Of a stretch of DNA of 64,000 nucleotides, positions 45,376 to 54,647 are shown one piece after another. The translations under genes and the position numbers were made by a program. The stretch is taken from NCBI RefSeq assembly GCF_000190735.1, contig NC_015177.1, positions 4,402,001 through 4,466,000 on the forward strand, given 5' to 3'. The stretch is from Pseudopedobacter saltans DSM 12145. GTDB lineage: Bacteria; Bacteroidota; Bacteroidia; Sphingobacteriales; Sphingobacteriaceae. Each line of letters begins with the position of its first letter. The first letter of the stretch is position 1. The notes beneath the pieces are model-generated. The model was not told where the DNA came from. It searched no databases and saw only the letters and a list, made by a program, of their open reading frames with translations.

Positions 45376-45457
45376 TATATAGTCAACATCCCTGTTGAAT
45401 GTAAATTAATTGGTTTTTAAGTGAGTCAGATACGTCTTTGTACTGACTCATTTTTTT
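45376..45457 (+). ncRNA. Candidate small RNA or attenuated leader, about 80 nt, copy 1
   Basis: Starting about 7 nt after the -7 box, the transcript would hold a 6-bp hairpin with a TCCC loop (TCAACA 45383-45388 with TGTTGA 45393-45398), a linker containing AATTGGTTTTT, and a second hairpin (TGAGTCAG 45422-45429 with CTGACTCA 45443-45450) followed by seven Ts. The same two hairpins and linker occur at 58995-59066. The T-run makes this copy look like a self-terminating small RNA, or a conditional attenuator ahead of the SusC gene. Confidence 0.6.
45421..45457 (+). terminator. Rho-independent terminator of the candidate small RNA
   Basis: An 8-bp stem TGAGTCAG/CTGACTCA, extended by an inner TAC/GTA helix, is followed by T7 (45451-45457). 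It would end transcription from site A and any read-through from the HTCS gene before the SusC promoter at 45614. Confidence 0.75.
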
Positions 45458-45557
45458 ACTATGAGACTGGCTTTTAATAATAATGGCTTTTAGTATTTAT
45501 TACTTTCCAGAAAAAACAGTCTTCATACACATCTACGATATATTATTAAGCCATGTT

Positions 45558-45621
45558 GTCAATTTTTAAAGGTTTTTCGTCAATTTTTAGAAGCAAAAGA
45601 ATCACTACAGCTATAAGTTTG
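45558..45621 (+). promoter_or_regulatory. HTCS-type operator and promoter, site B (drives SusC at 45794)
   Basis: GTCAATTTTTA occurs at 45558-45568 and 45579-45589, an exact 11-bp direct repeat of 21-bp period. The second copy starts 35 bp before the perfect -7 box TAAGTTTG (45614-45621). Its right end reaches the -33 region, the position of an activator touching polymerase. The SusC start codon is about 170 nt downstream. Confidence 0.75.
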
Positions 45622-45793
45622 TGTAACCAAGTTAAAGCTTGGAACCTATTAAAAAAGATAATAGTTAAATAATACCTGGCAAAGCGAGTATGAAAAGATG
45701 ATAGAAAATTAAAGCAAAAAATAACAGTATTAAGTTAACCATTATAACAAAGCCGTACCATAAGGTATTTTATTATAGTAACCTAAATTAATT

Positions 45794-48700
45794 ATGAAAG
45801 AAGAACTAAAAAAAATCTCATTGAGATTGCCTCTGTTTTTGTTATTTCTTTGTTGGTGTACGCAGTCATTATTTGCGCAAAATACAAGAAAAATAACTGG
45901 AACTGTTGTAGAAGCTAATGGAGAACCGCTTATTGGAGTTTCCGTTAAAGTAACAGGAGAAAAGCAAGGTGTTATGACAGATGTTCAAGGTCATTTTTCT
46001 CTAAATGTAAAGCCAGATGCTATTATAGAGATTAGTTATATAGGGTATGAACCGCAAAAAATTAATACTGCGGATAAGACTTCCTTTAACATTGTAATGA
46101 AAGAAAATACGGACTTGCTGAATGAAGTTGTAGTTATAGGCTACGGAGTAGCAAGGAAGAAAGATCTAACGGGCTCTAGCGCTTCTATCAAAGGCTCGGA
46201 TATTGCAAATATACCCGTAACAACCGCCGCTCAGGCCATTACAGGTAAAATAGCCGGGGTAAATGTTGTAACGCAAAGTGGCGCACCTGGTGCAGATATT
46301 AATATTCTGGTACGCGGGGGGACGTCCATTACACAAAGTACAAAGCCACTTTATATAGTAGATGGCTTTCAGATGGACGATGCGCTTCGCAATATTGATA
46401 TTAATGATATCGAATCTATCGATGTAATGAAAGATGCATCTGCAACAGCGATTTACGGAGCCAGAGGTGCAAATGGTATCATTTTAATCACGACAAAATC
46501 AGGCAAAGCAGGAAAGACTACTGTTAACTACAACACTTATTACAGTTTCGAAAAACTGGGTAAAAAATTAGATATGTTAGGAGTAGAAGACTATGTGAAA
46601 TATCAGTATGAGTATCAGATATTAAGAGGGCAGGAGAACAACTTTGCCTCCTATTTTGGAGGTAACGTAACTGATCCAAACTTTTTTACAGGAGCTTACG
46701 CTCGTATTGCGCAAGATTACGGAAATCGAGAGGGAATAGATTGGCAGGGTTTGATGTTCGGAAGTACAGCAATCATGCAAAACCATAATGTTTCTGTATC
46801 CGGTGGGACAGAAAGAACAAAAGTTTTAGTGAATTATAATTTTACCGGGCAAGACGGTGTTTTAGCTAAAACAGGATATCAGAAAAACAGCCTTCGTTTA
46901 AAGATTAATCATGAATTGTACAAGGGAGTTCGATTTGATGCCAATGTAGGATTAAACAGCAGTAACATAGAGGGCGGAGGTTCTTTAGGTGGACGACTAA
47001 AAATGGCGCTATTGCAACCGCCAACAGGAGGAGTAAGATTTACAAACGAACAAATGATTGGATCGGATATTCGCGATCAAATGTTGGTATATGATAGCCA
47101 ATACGATATCTCTAATCCTATCATTACTAACGATGCAATTAATCAAACAAGATATACCAGACAGCCTACAGTGAATGCTGCTTTGGAAATAGACATTCCA
47201 TGGGTGAAAGATTTAACATTCCGTACCGCAGGTAGTTATTTCTGGCAACAGGTTCGTAGTGATTACTTCGATGACGGACGCACGTCCGCGGCTAAAGAAA
47301 AGCAAGGACCTTATGGAAGCAGAAATAATAATGAGAAATTGACAAAACAGATTGCCAATACTTTAACATACAAAAAGACTCTGGCAAACGCGCATAATTT
47401 TAATGTTATGCTAGGCCAGGAGACTTGGTATACAGAAAGTATGAAATTGGATAATGACTATCTTAAATTTCCGCAGGATAATTTCGGGTTAAATAATACC
47501 TCGATGGCAGGGCAGCAAATAACGGAGTCCGGTCAGGGGAAAGAAGGGATCGTTTCAGTTTTTGGTCGCTTAATGTACAACTACAGAGATAAATATTTAC
47601 TTACGGCAACTGTACGCGGCGATGGATCGTCTAAGTTTGCTCAGGGGAATCAATGGGGTACATTATCTTCTGCATCGGCTGGATGGCGCGTTTCAGAAGA
47701 AGATTTTATGAAAGATCTTACTTTTATTAATAGCTTAAAAGTACGTGGAGGTTACGGTATTACAGGGAATAGTAATATTGACGACAACATGTATGTTACA
47801 CAGTATCAGGGGGGCAGATATTGGGTTGGGCAGTCAGAAATACCCGCTTTGGTACCTCAAGGTACGTTAGGGAATCCAAATTTAGTTTGGGAAAGAACTC
47901 AATCTACTAACCTGGGACTGGATTTGTCTTTATTCAAAAGCCGTTTCAATTTAACATTTGACGTATACAATAATCTTTCTGATAACTTACTGATTAAAAA
48001 CGGAATTGCGAAATCTTCGGGATATAATGATCAGTTTCAGAATATAGCATCTATCCAAAATAGAGGTTTAGAGTTTATAATTAATACTGTGAATGTAAAA
48101 GCAGGTAGTTTCGTATGGAGGACAGATTTAAATATGTCTTTTAATAAATCTAAGGTGAAAAAACTATACGGAGACGTGGGTAAATATATGATCACCAGTG
48201 TAGATAGCCGTATGGAATTTATAGTTCGTGAAGGGGAGTCTCTCGGCCAATTTTATGGGTTTAAATATGGGGGGCTTTACACAACCGATGATTTTAACCA
48301 AAATCCGGATGGATCGTATTCTCTTAAAGCAGGTGTACCTCGTAAAGGTGGCTTGAATGCAACTCAGGTTGCAGGGATAAAACCCGGAGATATCAAATTT
48401 ATCCCTGTTACAGGGCAAACAGACAGTAATGGAAATCCTATTTGGAGTGAGCAGGACAGAACTGTATTGGGAAGTGCTGAGCCTAAATTCTTTGGCGGTT
48501 TAAATAATACGTTTGCTTATAAAGGTTTTGATCTAAGCGTATTCATGAACTTTAGTTATGGAAACGAGGTATTTAATATGAATACACAACGCTTCGTTGG
48601 ACCTTATTATCCAAATCAGAATGCCACTGCGATTATGACAAACCGTTTCACCCTAATTGATCCGGTTACCGGAAAAGAAACAAAAGACTTAAATCGTTTA

Positions 48701-49048
48701 GCAGCACTTAATCCTAATCAATTTAGCAGCGACGCTATCTGGAGTCTTAATTCTACTAATAAAGAACCTGCGGCTGTAGAAAAGACGGATTATAATCTGG
48801 AAGATGGTTCTTTTCTCCGTATTAATAACATCACGTTAGGTTATACATTACCGACACAGCTAACGAAGAAAGTACATATCAATAATTTAAGAGTGTTCTG
48901 TACGGCAAACAACGTCCATACTTTTACAAAGTATAGTGGTTATGATCCCGAAGTATCGGCTTCTGATAGAATATTGACCAGAGGTATTGATAACTCGGCA
49001 TATCCTAGAACACGCAGTTTTGTAGCAGGATTAAACCTAACATTTTAA
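45794..49048 (+). CDS. SusC-like TonB-dependent transporter (fourth pair)
   Basis: 1084 residues: signal peptide to about 29 (LFAQ), carboxypeptidase-regulatory-like domain (about 32-104), TonB box NEVVVIGYGVARKK (110-123), plug with PLYIVDGFQMDD and IDVMKDASATAIYGARGANGIILITTKSG, and a barrel ending GLNLTF. It is directly downstream of operator site B, so it is the SusC most clearly wired to the HTCS. The following genes encode a PL1 lyase, GH105 and a canonical GH28, which points to homogalacturonan oligomers as its cargo. Its SusD partner starts 21 bp after the stop codon. Confidence 0.95.
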   Translation: MKEELKKISLRLPLFLLFLCWCTQSLFAQNTRKITGTVVEANGEPLIGVSVKVTGEKQGVMTDVQGHFSLNVKPDAIIEISYIGYEPQKINTADKTSFNIVMKENTDLLNEVVVIGYGVARKKDLTGSSASIKGSDIANIPVTTAAQAITGKIAGVNVVTQSGAPGADINILVRGGTSITQSTKPLYIVDGFQMDDALRNIDINDIESIDVMKDASATAIYGARGANGIILITTKSGKAGKTTVNYNTYYSFEKLGKKLDMLGVEDYVKYQYEYQILRGQENNFASYFGGNVTDPNFFTGAYARIAQDYGNREGIDWQGLMFGSTAIMQNHNVSVSGGTERTKVLVNYNFTGQDGVLAKTGYQKNSLRLKINHELYKGVRFDANVGLNSSNIEGGGSLGGRLKMALLQPPTGGVRFTNEQMIGSDIRDQMLVYDSQYDISNPIITNDAINQTRYTRQPTVNAALEIDIPWVKDLTFRTAGSYFWQQVRSDYFDDGRTSAAKEKQGPYGSRNNNEKLTKQIANTLTYKKTLANAHNFNVMLGQETWYTESMKLDNDYLKFPQDNFGLNNTSMAGQQITESGQGKEGIVSVFGRLMYNYRDKYLLTATVRGDGSSKFAQGNQWGTLSSASAGWRVSEEDFMKDLTFINSLKVRGGYGITGNSNIDDNMYVTQYQGGRYWVGQSEIPALVPQGTLGNPNLVWERTQSTNLGLDLSLFKSRFNLTFDVYNNLSDNLLIKNGIAKSSGYNDQFQNIASIQNRGLEFIINTVNVKAGSFVWRTDLNMSFNKSKVKKLYGDVGKYMITSVDSRMEFIVREGESLGQFYGFKYGGLYTTDDFNQNPDGSYSLKAGVPRKGGLNATQVAGIKPGDIKFIPVTGQTDSNGNPIWSEQDRTVLGSAEPKFFGGLNNTFAYKGFDLSVFMNFSYGNEVFNMNTQRFVGPYYPNQNATAIMTNRFTLIDPVTGKETKDLNRLAALNPNQFSSDAIWSLNSTNKEPAAVEKTDYNLEDGSFLRINNITLGYTLPTQLTKKVHINNLRVFCTANNVHTFTKYSGYDPEVSASDRILTRGIDNSAYPRTRSFVAGLNLTF

Positions 49049-49069
49049 TTAACTCTAAGAATTGAAAAC

Positions 49070-50896
49070 ATGAAAAAGATCATCAATATACTTTCATTTT
49101 GTGGCGTTCTATTATTTTTTAGCTCTTGTCAAAAATGGTTAGATATGCCATCCGAATCGAAGTTTGACACTAATACCACTTTTGAAAATGCCAGTAAAGC
49201 TGAAATGGCTGTATTGGGAGCGTATAGTGCTGCTATAAATCAGGAAATGTATTACCAGCTTCTGTCGGGAACAGACGAGTGTATGGCCACAGAAAATAAT
49301 AATAGTAAAGAGATTTTCGCTCGTTATGCCTACGATGCTACCAATACGGTTAACAGTACATATACTGCGATGTATTCAGCTGCAGAAAGGGCAAACAGCT
49401 GTATAAAAGGAATTTCAGCACTGATGTCTAAAAGTTCCGAAGCTGATAAAAAATCTATTGAAAGACTTTTGGGAGAAGCTTACGCCATTCGCGCCTACGC
49501 CTACTTTAATATCGTACGTTTTTGGGGCGATGTTCCTTTTTCGACAATTCCAACAATGGATGCTACCACTTTTACCTTACCTCGTACAGACAGAGATGTG
49601 ATATATGATCAATGTGTATCAGATCTTCAAAAAGCAACCGAGTTAATTCCATGGAAAAAAGAAGCAGGTATACCATCAGAACGCATATCCAAGCAAGCGG
49701 CCTACGGTTTATTGGCTCGCGTGTCGCTTCATGCAGCAGGATATTCATTACGTTGGAATTTGGATACTTATGATCCGGGATCTGTGAAATTAAGCAAAAG
49801 AGCAGATGCAGCGCGTGTTAGAGATCTGTATACAATAGCAAAAGATGCATGCAATGCAGTGATAGGAAGAAAAGAGAACAGCTTGCTGGCTAATTATGAT
49901 AAACTATGGAGAGACCTGATGACGAAAAACTATAATGATGAGTCTATCTGGGAGTTTGGGATGTACGGACCAAATCATCCGGATGTGCGCCTGGCTTATA
50001 CTTCCGGTATTTCTACACCTACAGGCTGTATTTATAGCAAATCAGCTCCACAGATTGCCGCTATGCCGACACTTTATTTTGACTATGAGGATGGAGATCA
50101 ACGCCGCGATGTAACGTTGTGTAATTATGAAATACTAAATGCAGCAGGAACAGCTTCTATGAATGCTTATCCAGGCAGAACAATAGGGAAATATCGTGTT
50201 ACCTGGAAAAAGGACCGCGGTTCAAGTGATTCAAGAAGAGATGTAAATGCACCTATATTACGTTATGCTGATATTTTATTGATGTATGCAGAGGCAGAGA
50301 GTGAGTTGAATGGTGTGACAACTAGTGCAAAAGAAGCATTCGAGAAAGTAAGGTTAAGAGCATTTAAAAATGACGCAAGCAAAATAGGTATAACGCCAAC
50401 GGATCCAAAAGATTTCTTAAATGCAATTATTAAAGAACGCAAATTAGAACTGGCTTTTGAAGGGGTCAGAAGAACAGACCTTGTTCGTTGGGGTGTACAG
50501 TACGAGACCTTAATGACTGAAAAGAGCAAGCTGTTGGATATGGCTAATCATACAGGGAAATATGTAAATATACCAAGGTTTGCGGCTTACAAGCGCTTTA
50601 ATATGACAACTTTCGAAGAACCAACTATAGGATTATCAGCATATAAAACATATTTGACCGAGCCGGATCAAGTAGAAAAAGGTTTACTTCAAACCGGAGG
50701 TTATACGTTGGTAAATCTGTACGGAACTAATGGTGGCGCAATGTTTAATAATAACGAATTGAAGGCTGATGCCGTATGGGTAACCCGTTTCTTTGATGGT
50801 TTAACAAAAAATAAAACGGAATTATTGCCGCTAAGCAATACCATGATGAATGAAAACCCCGAATTAAGAAATCAACAACATCCGTTATATAGATAG
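49070..50896 (+). CDS. SusD/RagB-like surface lipoprotein (fourth pair), 608 residues
   Basis: Lipoprotein signal with lipobox FSSC (Cys20), then QKWLDMPSESKFDTNTTF. SusD landmarks are LLGEAYAIRAYAYFNIVRFWGDVPF (near 130-155), YADILLMYAEAESELNG and the C-terminal IIKERKLELAFEGVRRTDLVRWGV. It captures pectic oligomers at the surface for the SusC encoded upstream. It is followed after 7 bp by a PL1 lyase gene, so lyase and importer are cotranslated neighbours. Confidence 0.95.
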   Translation: MKKIINILSFCGVLLFFSSCQKWLDMPSESKFDTNTTFENASKAEMAVLGAYSAAINQEMYYQLLSGTDECMATENNNSKEIFARYAYDATNTVNSTYTAMYSAAERANSCIKGISALMSKSSEADKKSIERLLGEAYAIRAYAYFNIVRFWGDVPFSTIPTMDATTFTLPRTDRDVIYDQCVSDLQKATELIPWKKEAGIPSERISKQAAYGLLARVSLHAAGYSLRWNLDTYDPGSVKLSKRADAARVRDLYTIAKDACNAVIGRKENSLLANYDKLWRDLMTKNYNDESIWEFGMYGPNHPDVRLAYTSGISTPTGCIYSKSAPQIAAMPTLYFDYEDGDQRRDVTLCNYEILNAAGTASMNAYPGRTIGKYRVTWKKDRGSSDSRRDVNAPILRYADILLMYAEAESELNGVTTSAKEAFEKVRLRAFKNDASKIGITPTDPKDFLNAIIKERKLELAFEGVRRTDLVRWGVQYETLMTEKSKLLDMANHTGKYVNIPRFAAYKRFNMTTFEEPTIGLSAYKTYLTEPDQVEKGLLQTGGYTLVNLYGTNGGAMFNNNELKADAVWVTRFFDGLTKNKTELLPLSNTMMNENPELRNQQHPLYR

Positions 50897-50903
50897 TACC
50901 AGA

Positions 50904-52250
50904 ATGAAAATATTTCAGAAAGCAGTTAAGGTTAAAATATTACTCATATGCTGTTTGTTGGCTTGCTATTTTAGTCCTGCGGTAGCACAGGTTCTTGCTT
51001 TTCCAACTGCTGAAGGATACGGTAAATTCACTGCTGGAGGCCGTGGTGGCAAAGTTTACACTGTAACCAATCTTAATGATTCCGGAGAAGGGAGCCTTAG
51101 GCAAGCGATTGAACAAAAGGGAGCCAGGATTGTCGTATTTGCCGTAGATGGTACTATTGATTTAAAATCTAAGCTAATTATTAGTAATGACAGTATAACT
51201 ATTGCCGGGCAAAGTGCGCCTGGTGATGGTATATGTTTAAAAGGTTACCCACTATTTGTTAAAGCAAACAATGTAATTATACGCTATATCCGCTCTAGAA
51301 TGGGTGATCTGCATGCTGTAGAAGATGACGCTATTGGAGCACTTCGGGTTAGAGATCTTATCATCGATCATTGCTCGGCATCCTGGTCTGTAGATGAATG
51401 CATGTCTGTGTATAACTCGACGAATGTAACGGTGCAGTGGTGTATAATTAGTCATAGCTTATCCAAATCTGCACATTCTAAAGGGGCACATGGTTTTGGG
51501 GGGATATGGGGAGGTTGCGGAGCGACATTCCACCATAATTTAATAGCTCATAACAGTAGCCGTAATCCCCGCTTTGCTTCTGATGGTTGTAATCCGGTAG
51601 ATTTTAGAAATAATGTCGTATACAATTGGGGATATAAATCTGCTTATGGCGGTGGTCGTGGAAACAAAGTGAACTTTGTAGCTAATTATTACAAACCCGG
51701 ACCTGCTACTTCAGAAGATAAGAAAGCATGGCTTTTAGACCCGGCTGAAGATGGAACTGGAGCCTATTACCTGATGGATAACATTATGGAAGGAAGTGAA
51801 GAAGTCACAACAGATAATTGGAAAGGTATAGGCAAAGAAAAGAGAGAAAAAGCGAATGAACCTTTTCCGTCCATTCCTATTCATCAGGAATCTGCTTTAT
51901 CGGCTTATCATAATGTGTTAGAAAAGGCAGGGGCTAGTTTTCGTAGGGACAGCTATGACAAGAGAGTTGTTGAAGAGGTACGTACTGGAACAGCAAAAGG
52001 AGGAGAAACCTATGGTGGCGGAAATAAAGGGATTATTGATTCGCAAAATGCTGTTGGAGGATGGCCCGAGTTAAAGAGAGGGATTTATCTAAAAGATAGC
52101 GATGGAGATGGAATACCTGATGCCTGGGAAATTAAGCATGGACTTAATCCAAAATCTGCTAAAGACGGCTCAGCATATAACTTAAGTAAAGACTATACGA
52201 ATGTAGAAGTGTATCTGAATTCGTTTGTTGATCATCTTAAGGACAAATAA
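50904..52250 (+). CDS. Pectate/pectin lyase, polysaccharide lyase family 1
   Basis: 448 residues with signal peptide to about 29 (AVAQ). The mature protein starts LAFPTAEGYGKFTAGGRGG and continues VYTVTNLNDSGEGSLRQAIE, the usual opening of the PL1 parallel beta-helix group of Bacteroidota. Downstream hallmarks are TIAGQSAPGDGI, LIIDHCSASWSVDE (calcium-site Asp/Glu region) and SSRNPRFASDG with the putative catalytic Arg. The C-terminus has a DSDGDGIPDAWEIKHGLNP calcium-loop motif and NVEVYLNS. It cuts polygalacturonate or pectin by beta-elimination. No type IX sorting domain is present, unlike the PL1 at 59117, so this one is probably periplasmic or otherwise exported. Confidence 0.9.
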   Translation: MKIFQKAVKVKILLICCLLACYFSPAVAQVLAFPTAEGYGKFTAGGRGGKVYTVTNLNDSGEGSLRQAIEQKGARIVVFAVDGTIDLKSKLIISNDSITIAGQSAPGDGICLKGYPLFVKANNVIIRYIRSRMGDLHAVEDDAIGALRVRDLIIDHCSASWSVDECMSVYNSTNVTVQWCIISHSLSKSAHSKGAHGFGGIWGGCGATFHHNLIAHNSSRNPRFASDGCNPVDFRNNVVYNWGYKSAYGGGRGNKVNFVANYYKPGPATSEDKKAWLLDPAEDGTGAYYLMDNIMEGSEEVTTDNWKGIGKEKREKANEPFPSIPIHQESALSAYHNVLEKAGASFRRDSYDKRVVEEVRTGTAKGGETYGGGNKGIIDSQNAVGGWPELKRGIYLKDSDGDGIPDAWEIKHGLNPKSAKDGSAYNLSKDYTNVEVYLNSFVDHLKDK

Positions 52251-52337
52251 TGTTTAGAAGAAAGATGGGCGCCTTTTGAGAGCGTTTCTCTTTATAAATA
52301 GTAGATATAATTTAAAAAAATTCGAATAGTAAATAAT

Positions 52338-54467
52338 ATGAGAAAAAGTTTTTTGATTGCTCTGCCAGTACTTCTGTTTCTTGCTTGTGGGACAAAAAAG
52401 GTTGATAAAATAGATCGCAATAGCCTGGTGGAAAGAAACAATCCACATGTTACAACATTGGACAGCTTAGCATCGCTTTCTGTAGGAAACGGAAATTTTG
52501 CTTTTACCGTAGATGCGACAGGTTTGCAAACTTTTCCAGAAGCGTATGCTAATGGAATACCGCTTGGCACTCAGTCGCAATGGGGCTGGCATAGTTTTTC
52601 AAATCCAAATCATTACAAATTTGAAGAAACGTTGAAAGAGTATGATTTTAGAGGAAGAAAGGAATTATACTCTGTACAATTTAACGAGCCGGGCAGACAT
52701 AAAGAAGCTGCCGATTGGTATCGTGTTAATCCGCACCGTTTGCATTTAGGAAATATTGGTTTTGAGATTATAAATGAAAATGGCGCACTTGTACCAGCTA
52801 ATGATATACAATCAATAGATCAAACGCTTGACCTTTGGCAAGGTATTATTAAAAGCAAATTTCAGGTTAATTCAAGCCCGGTTGCTGTTGAAACTTCATG
52901 TGATCCGAAATCAGATCAAATAGGTGTTAGAGTAAACAGTCCTTTGATGACAACAGGTCAACTGAAAATAAACTTTAGATTTTCATATCCTACAGGAAAT
53001 CATTCCGATGATGCTTGTGATAGAACTGTGCCTGATAAGCATAAAACAACTATTTTATCTCAAGATACCCATTCGGTAATATTCAAGAGAGAACTGGACT
53101 CTACGGTATATTATGTAACTGTGAAATGGGAGGGTAAAGCAACGGTAACAGAAAAAGAGGCTCATTATTTTACACTTAATCCGGAAGAAGAGAATCTGGC
53201 CTTTACCTGCGAGTTCACAAAAGAAAAACCATTGGAACAAGCTCAATCTGTAGCACAAACCTTTGATGCATCTTCTACGTATTGGCAAAATTTTTGGGAA
53301 CGTGGCGGAGCAGTTGATTTTTCGAAGGCAACCGATAGCAGAGCTAAAGAGTTGGAAAGAAGAGTCGTTCTTTCACAATATTTAATGGCTATTCAATCAG
53401 CAGGTATGTATCCGCCACAGGAGACAGGTTTGACATATAATAGTTGGTTTGGTAAATTCCATTTGGAAATGCATTGGTGGCATGCTGTGCATTTTGCTTT
53501 ATGGAATCGCATTGATTTATTAGAGCGTAGCATGGATTGGTATACACAAGCTTATCCAATAGCTAAATCAATTGCAAAACGACAGGGGTATGATGGCGCA
53601 AGATGGATGAAAATGACAGATCCTTCCGGAGTAGAATCCCCTTCAAAAGTAGGGTCTTTTTTGATCTGGCAACAGCCGCATTTTATTTATATGGCCGAGT
53701 TGATTTATAGAAATAACCCATCTGATGAAGTTATTAAAAAATATGGTTTTCTGGTAGAAGAAACAGCGAAATTTATGGCTTCTTTTGCTGATTACGACCA
53801 ATTGGAAGGACGTTATGTTCTCAAAGGAATCATCGCAGCACAGGAAACTTTAAGAGCTTCAGAAACAATAAACCCGCCTTTTGAAATTTCTTATTGGCAT
53901 TATGCAATGGGAGTTGCGCAAAAATGGAGAGAAAGGGCCGGACAAAAACGTAATCTGGAATGGGATGAACTGATAGATAAATTATCTCCTTTAGCGTCAA
54001 AAGATGGTTTGTACCTGGCTTCTGAAAATGCTGTAGATACTTATATTGATATCCGTTATACCTCGGATCACCCTGCTGTTCTCGGGGCATTAGGAATCTT
54101 ACCGGAGAACAAACTGGTAAGAAAAGATTACATGACAAATACATTGAATTGGGTTCTTGATCATTGGAACTGGGGTAAAACCTGGGGTTGGGACTATCCA
54201 ATGACAGCGATGTGCGCCGCTAGATTAAATGAACCTGCTAAAGCGGTTGATGCTTTACTGATGGATAAGCGAACCAATACTTATTTGGTGAATGGACATA
54301 ATTATCAGGATTCCAGACTGAGAGTTTATTTGCCGGGTAACGGTGGTTTATTAACTGCTGTAGCTATGATGTGTGCTGGTTGGGATGGTAATAAAATAGA
54401 AACGCCGGGTTTCCCTAAAGATGGAACATGGGATGTCAGGTGGGACGGATTAAAACCAATGCCTTAA
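52338..54467 (+). CDS. (alpha/alpha)6-barrel glycoside-hydrolase-like lipoprotein, family not identified
   Basis: 709 residues with lipobox FLAC (Cys17). The N-terminal half is beta-rich (about 30-300), starting with SLSVGNGNFAFTVDATGLQTF, the style of the super-sandwich domain of GH65/GH95-like enzymes. The C-terminal half is helical with conserved aromatic and acidic patches such as TYNSWFGKFHLEMHWWHAVHFALWNR (about 373-398; the Glu in HLEMHWW is a candidate catalytic or binding residue) and DHWNWGKTWGWDYPMTAMCAA. It resembles six-hairpin glycosidases, but I cannot assign a family or substrate. In the middle of a homogalacturonan operon it is likely a surface or periplasmic exo-enzyme. Confidence 0.65.
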   Translation: MRKSFLIALPVLLFLACGTKKVDKIDRNSLVERNNPHVTTLDSLASLSVGNGNFAFTVDATGLQTFPEAYANGIPLGTQSQWGWHSFSNPNHYKFEETLKEYDFRGRKELYSVQFNEPGRHKEAADWYRVNPHRLHLGNIGFEIINENGALVPANDIQSIDQTLDLWQGIIKSKFQVNSSPVAVETSCDPKSDQIGVRVNSPLMTTGQLKINFRFSYPTGNHSDDACDRTVPDKHKTTILSQDTHSVIFKRELDSTVYYVTVKWEGKATVTEKEAHYFTLNPEEENLAFTCEFTKEKPLEQAQSVAQTFDASSTYWQNFWERGGAVDFSKATDSRAKELERRVVLSQYLMAIQSAGMYPPQETGLTYNSWFGKFHLEMHWWHAVHFALWNRIDLLERSMDWYTQAYPIAKSIAKRQGYDGARWMKMTDPSGVESPSKVGSFLIWQQPHFIYMAELIYRNNPSDEVIKKYGFLVEETAKFMASFADYDQLEGRYVLKGIIAAQETLRASETINPPFEISYWHYAMGVAQKWRERAGQKRNLEWDELIDKLSPLASKDGLYLASENAVDTYIDIRYTSDHPAVLGALGILPENKLVRKDYMTNTLNWVLDHWNWGKTWGWDYPMTAMCAARLNEPAKAVDALLMDKRTNTYLVNGHNYQDSRLRVYLPGNGGLLTAVAMMCAGWDGNKIETPGFPKDGTWDVRWDGLKPMP

Positions 54468-54473
54468 CGAAAT

Positions 54474-54619
54474 AATGAAGCTGTTTAAAAAGGTTCTCGA
54501 ATACTAAAAAACGCGTCATTGCGAGGAAGTATGACGAAGCAATCTGCGTTTTTGGTATCATTAGATTGCTTCGTTACCTCGCAATGACGATGATGTTTGG
54601 CTTTTTAGACAGCTTCATT
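54474..54619. repeat. 146-bp nested inverted-repeat element (MITE/REP-like)
   Basis: Outer arms of 19 bp (54474-54492 and 54601-54619, one mismatch that still pairs as G-U) enclose inner arms at 54514-54545 and 54563-54589 that share CGTCATTGCGAGG and ACGAAGCAATCT; the left inner arm has 5 extra bases. The whole would fold into one long hairpin. Repeats with a CGTCATTGCGAGG core are known from many genomes as intergenic elements. It fills the 180-bp gap between the lipoprotein and GH105 genes inside the operon. Confidence 0.8.
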
Positions 54620-54647
54620 CATATTAGCTAGAACCGAAATTAAGCCG

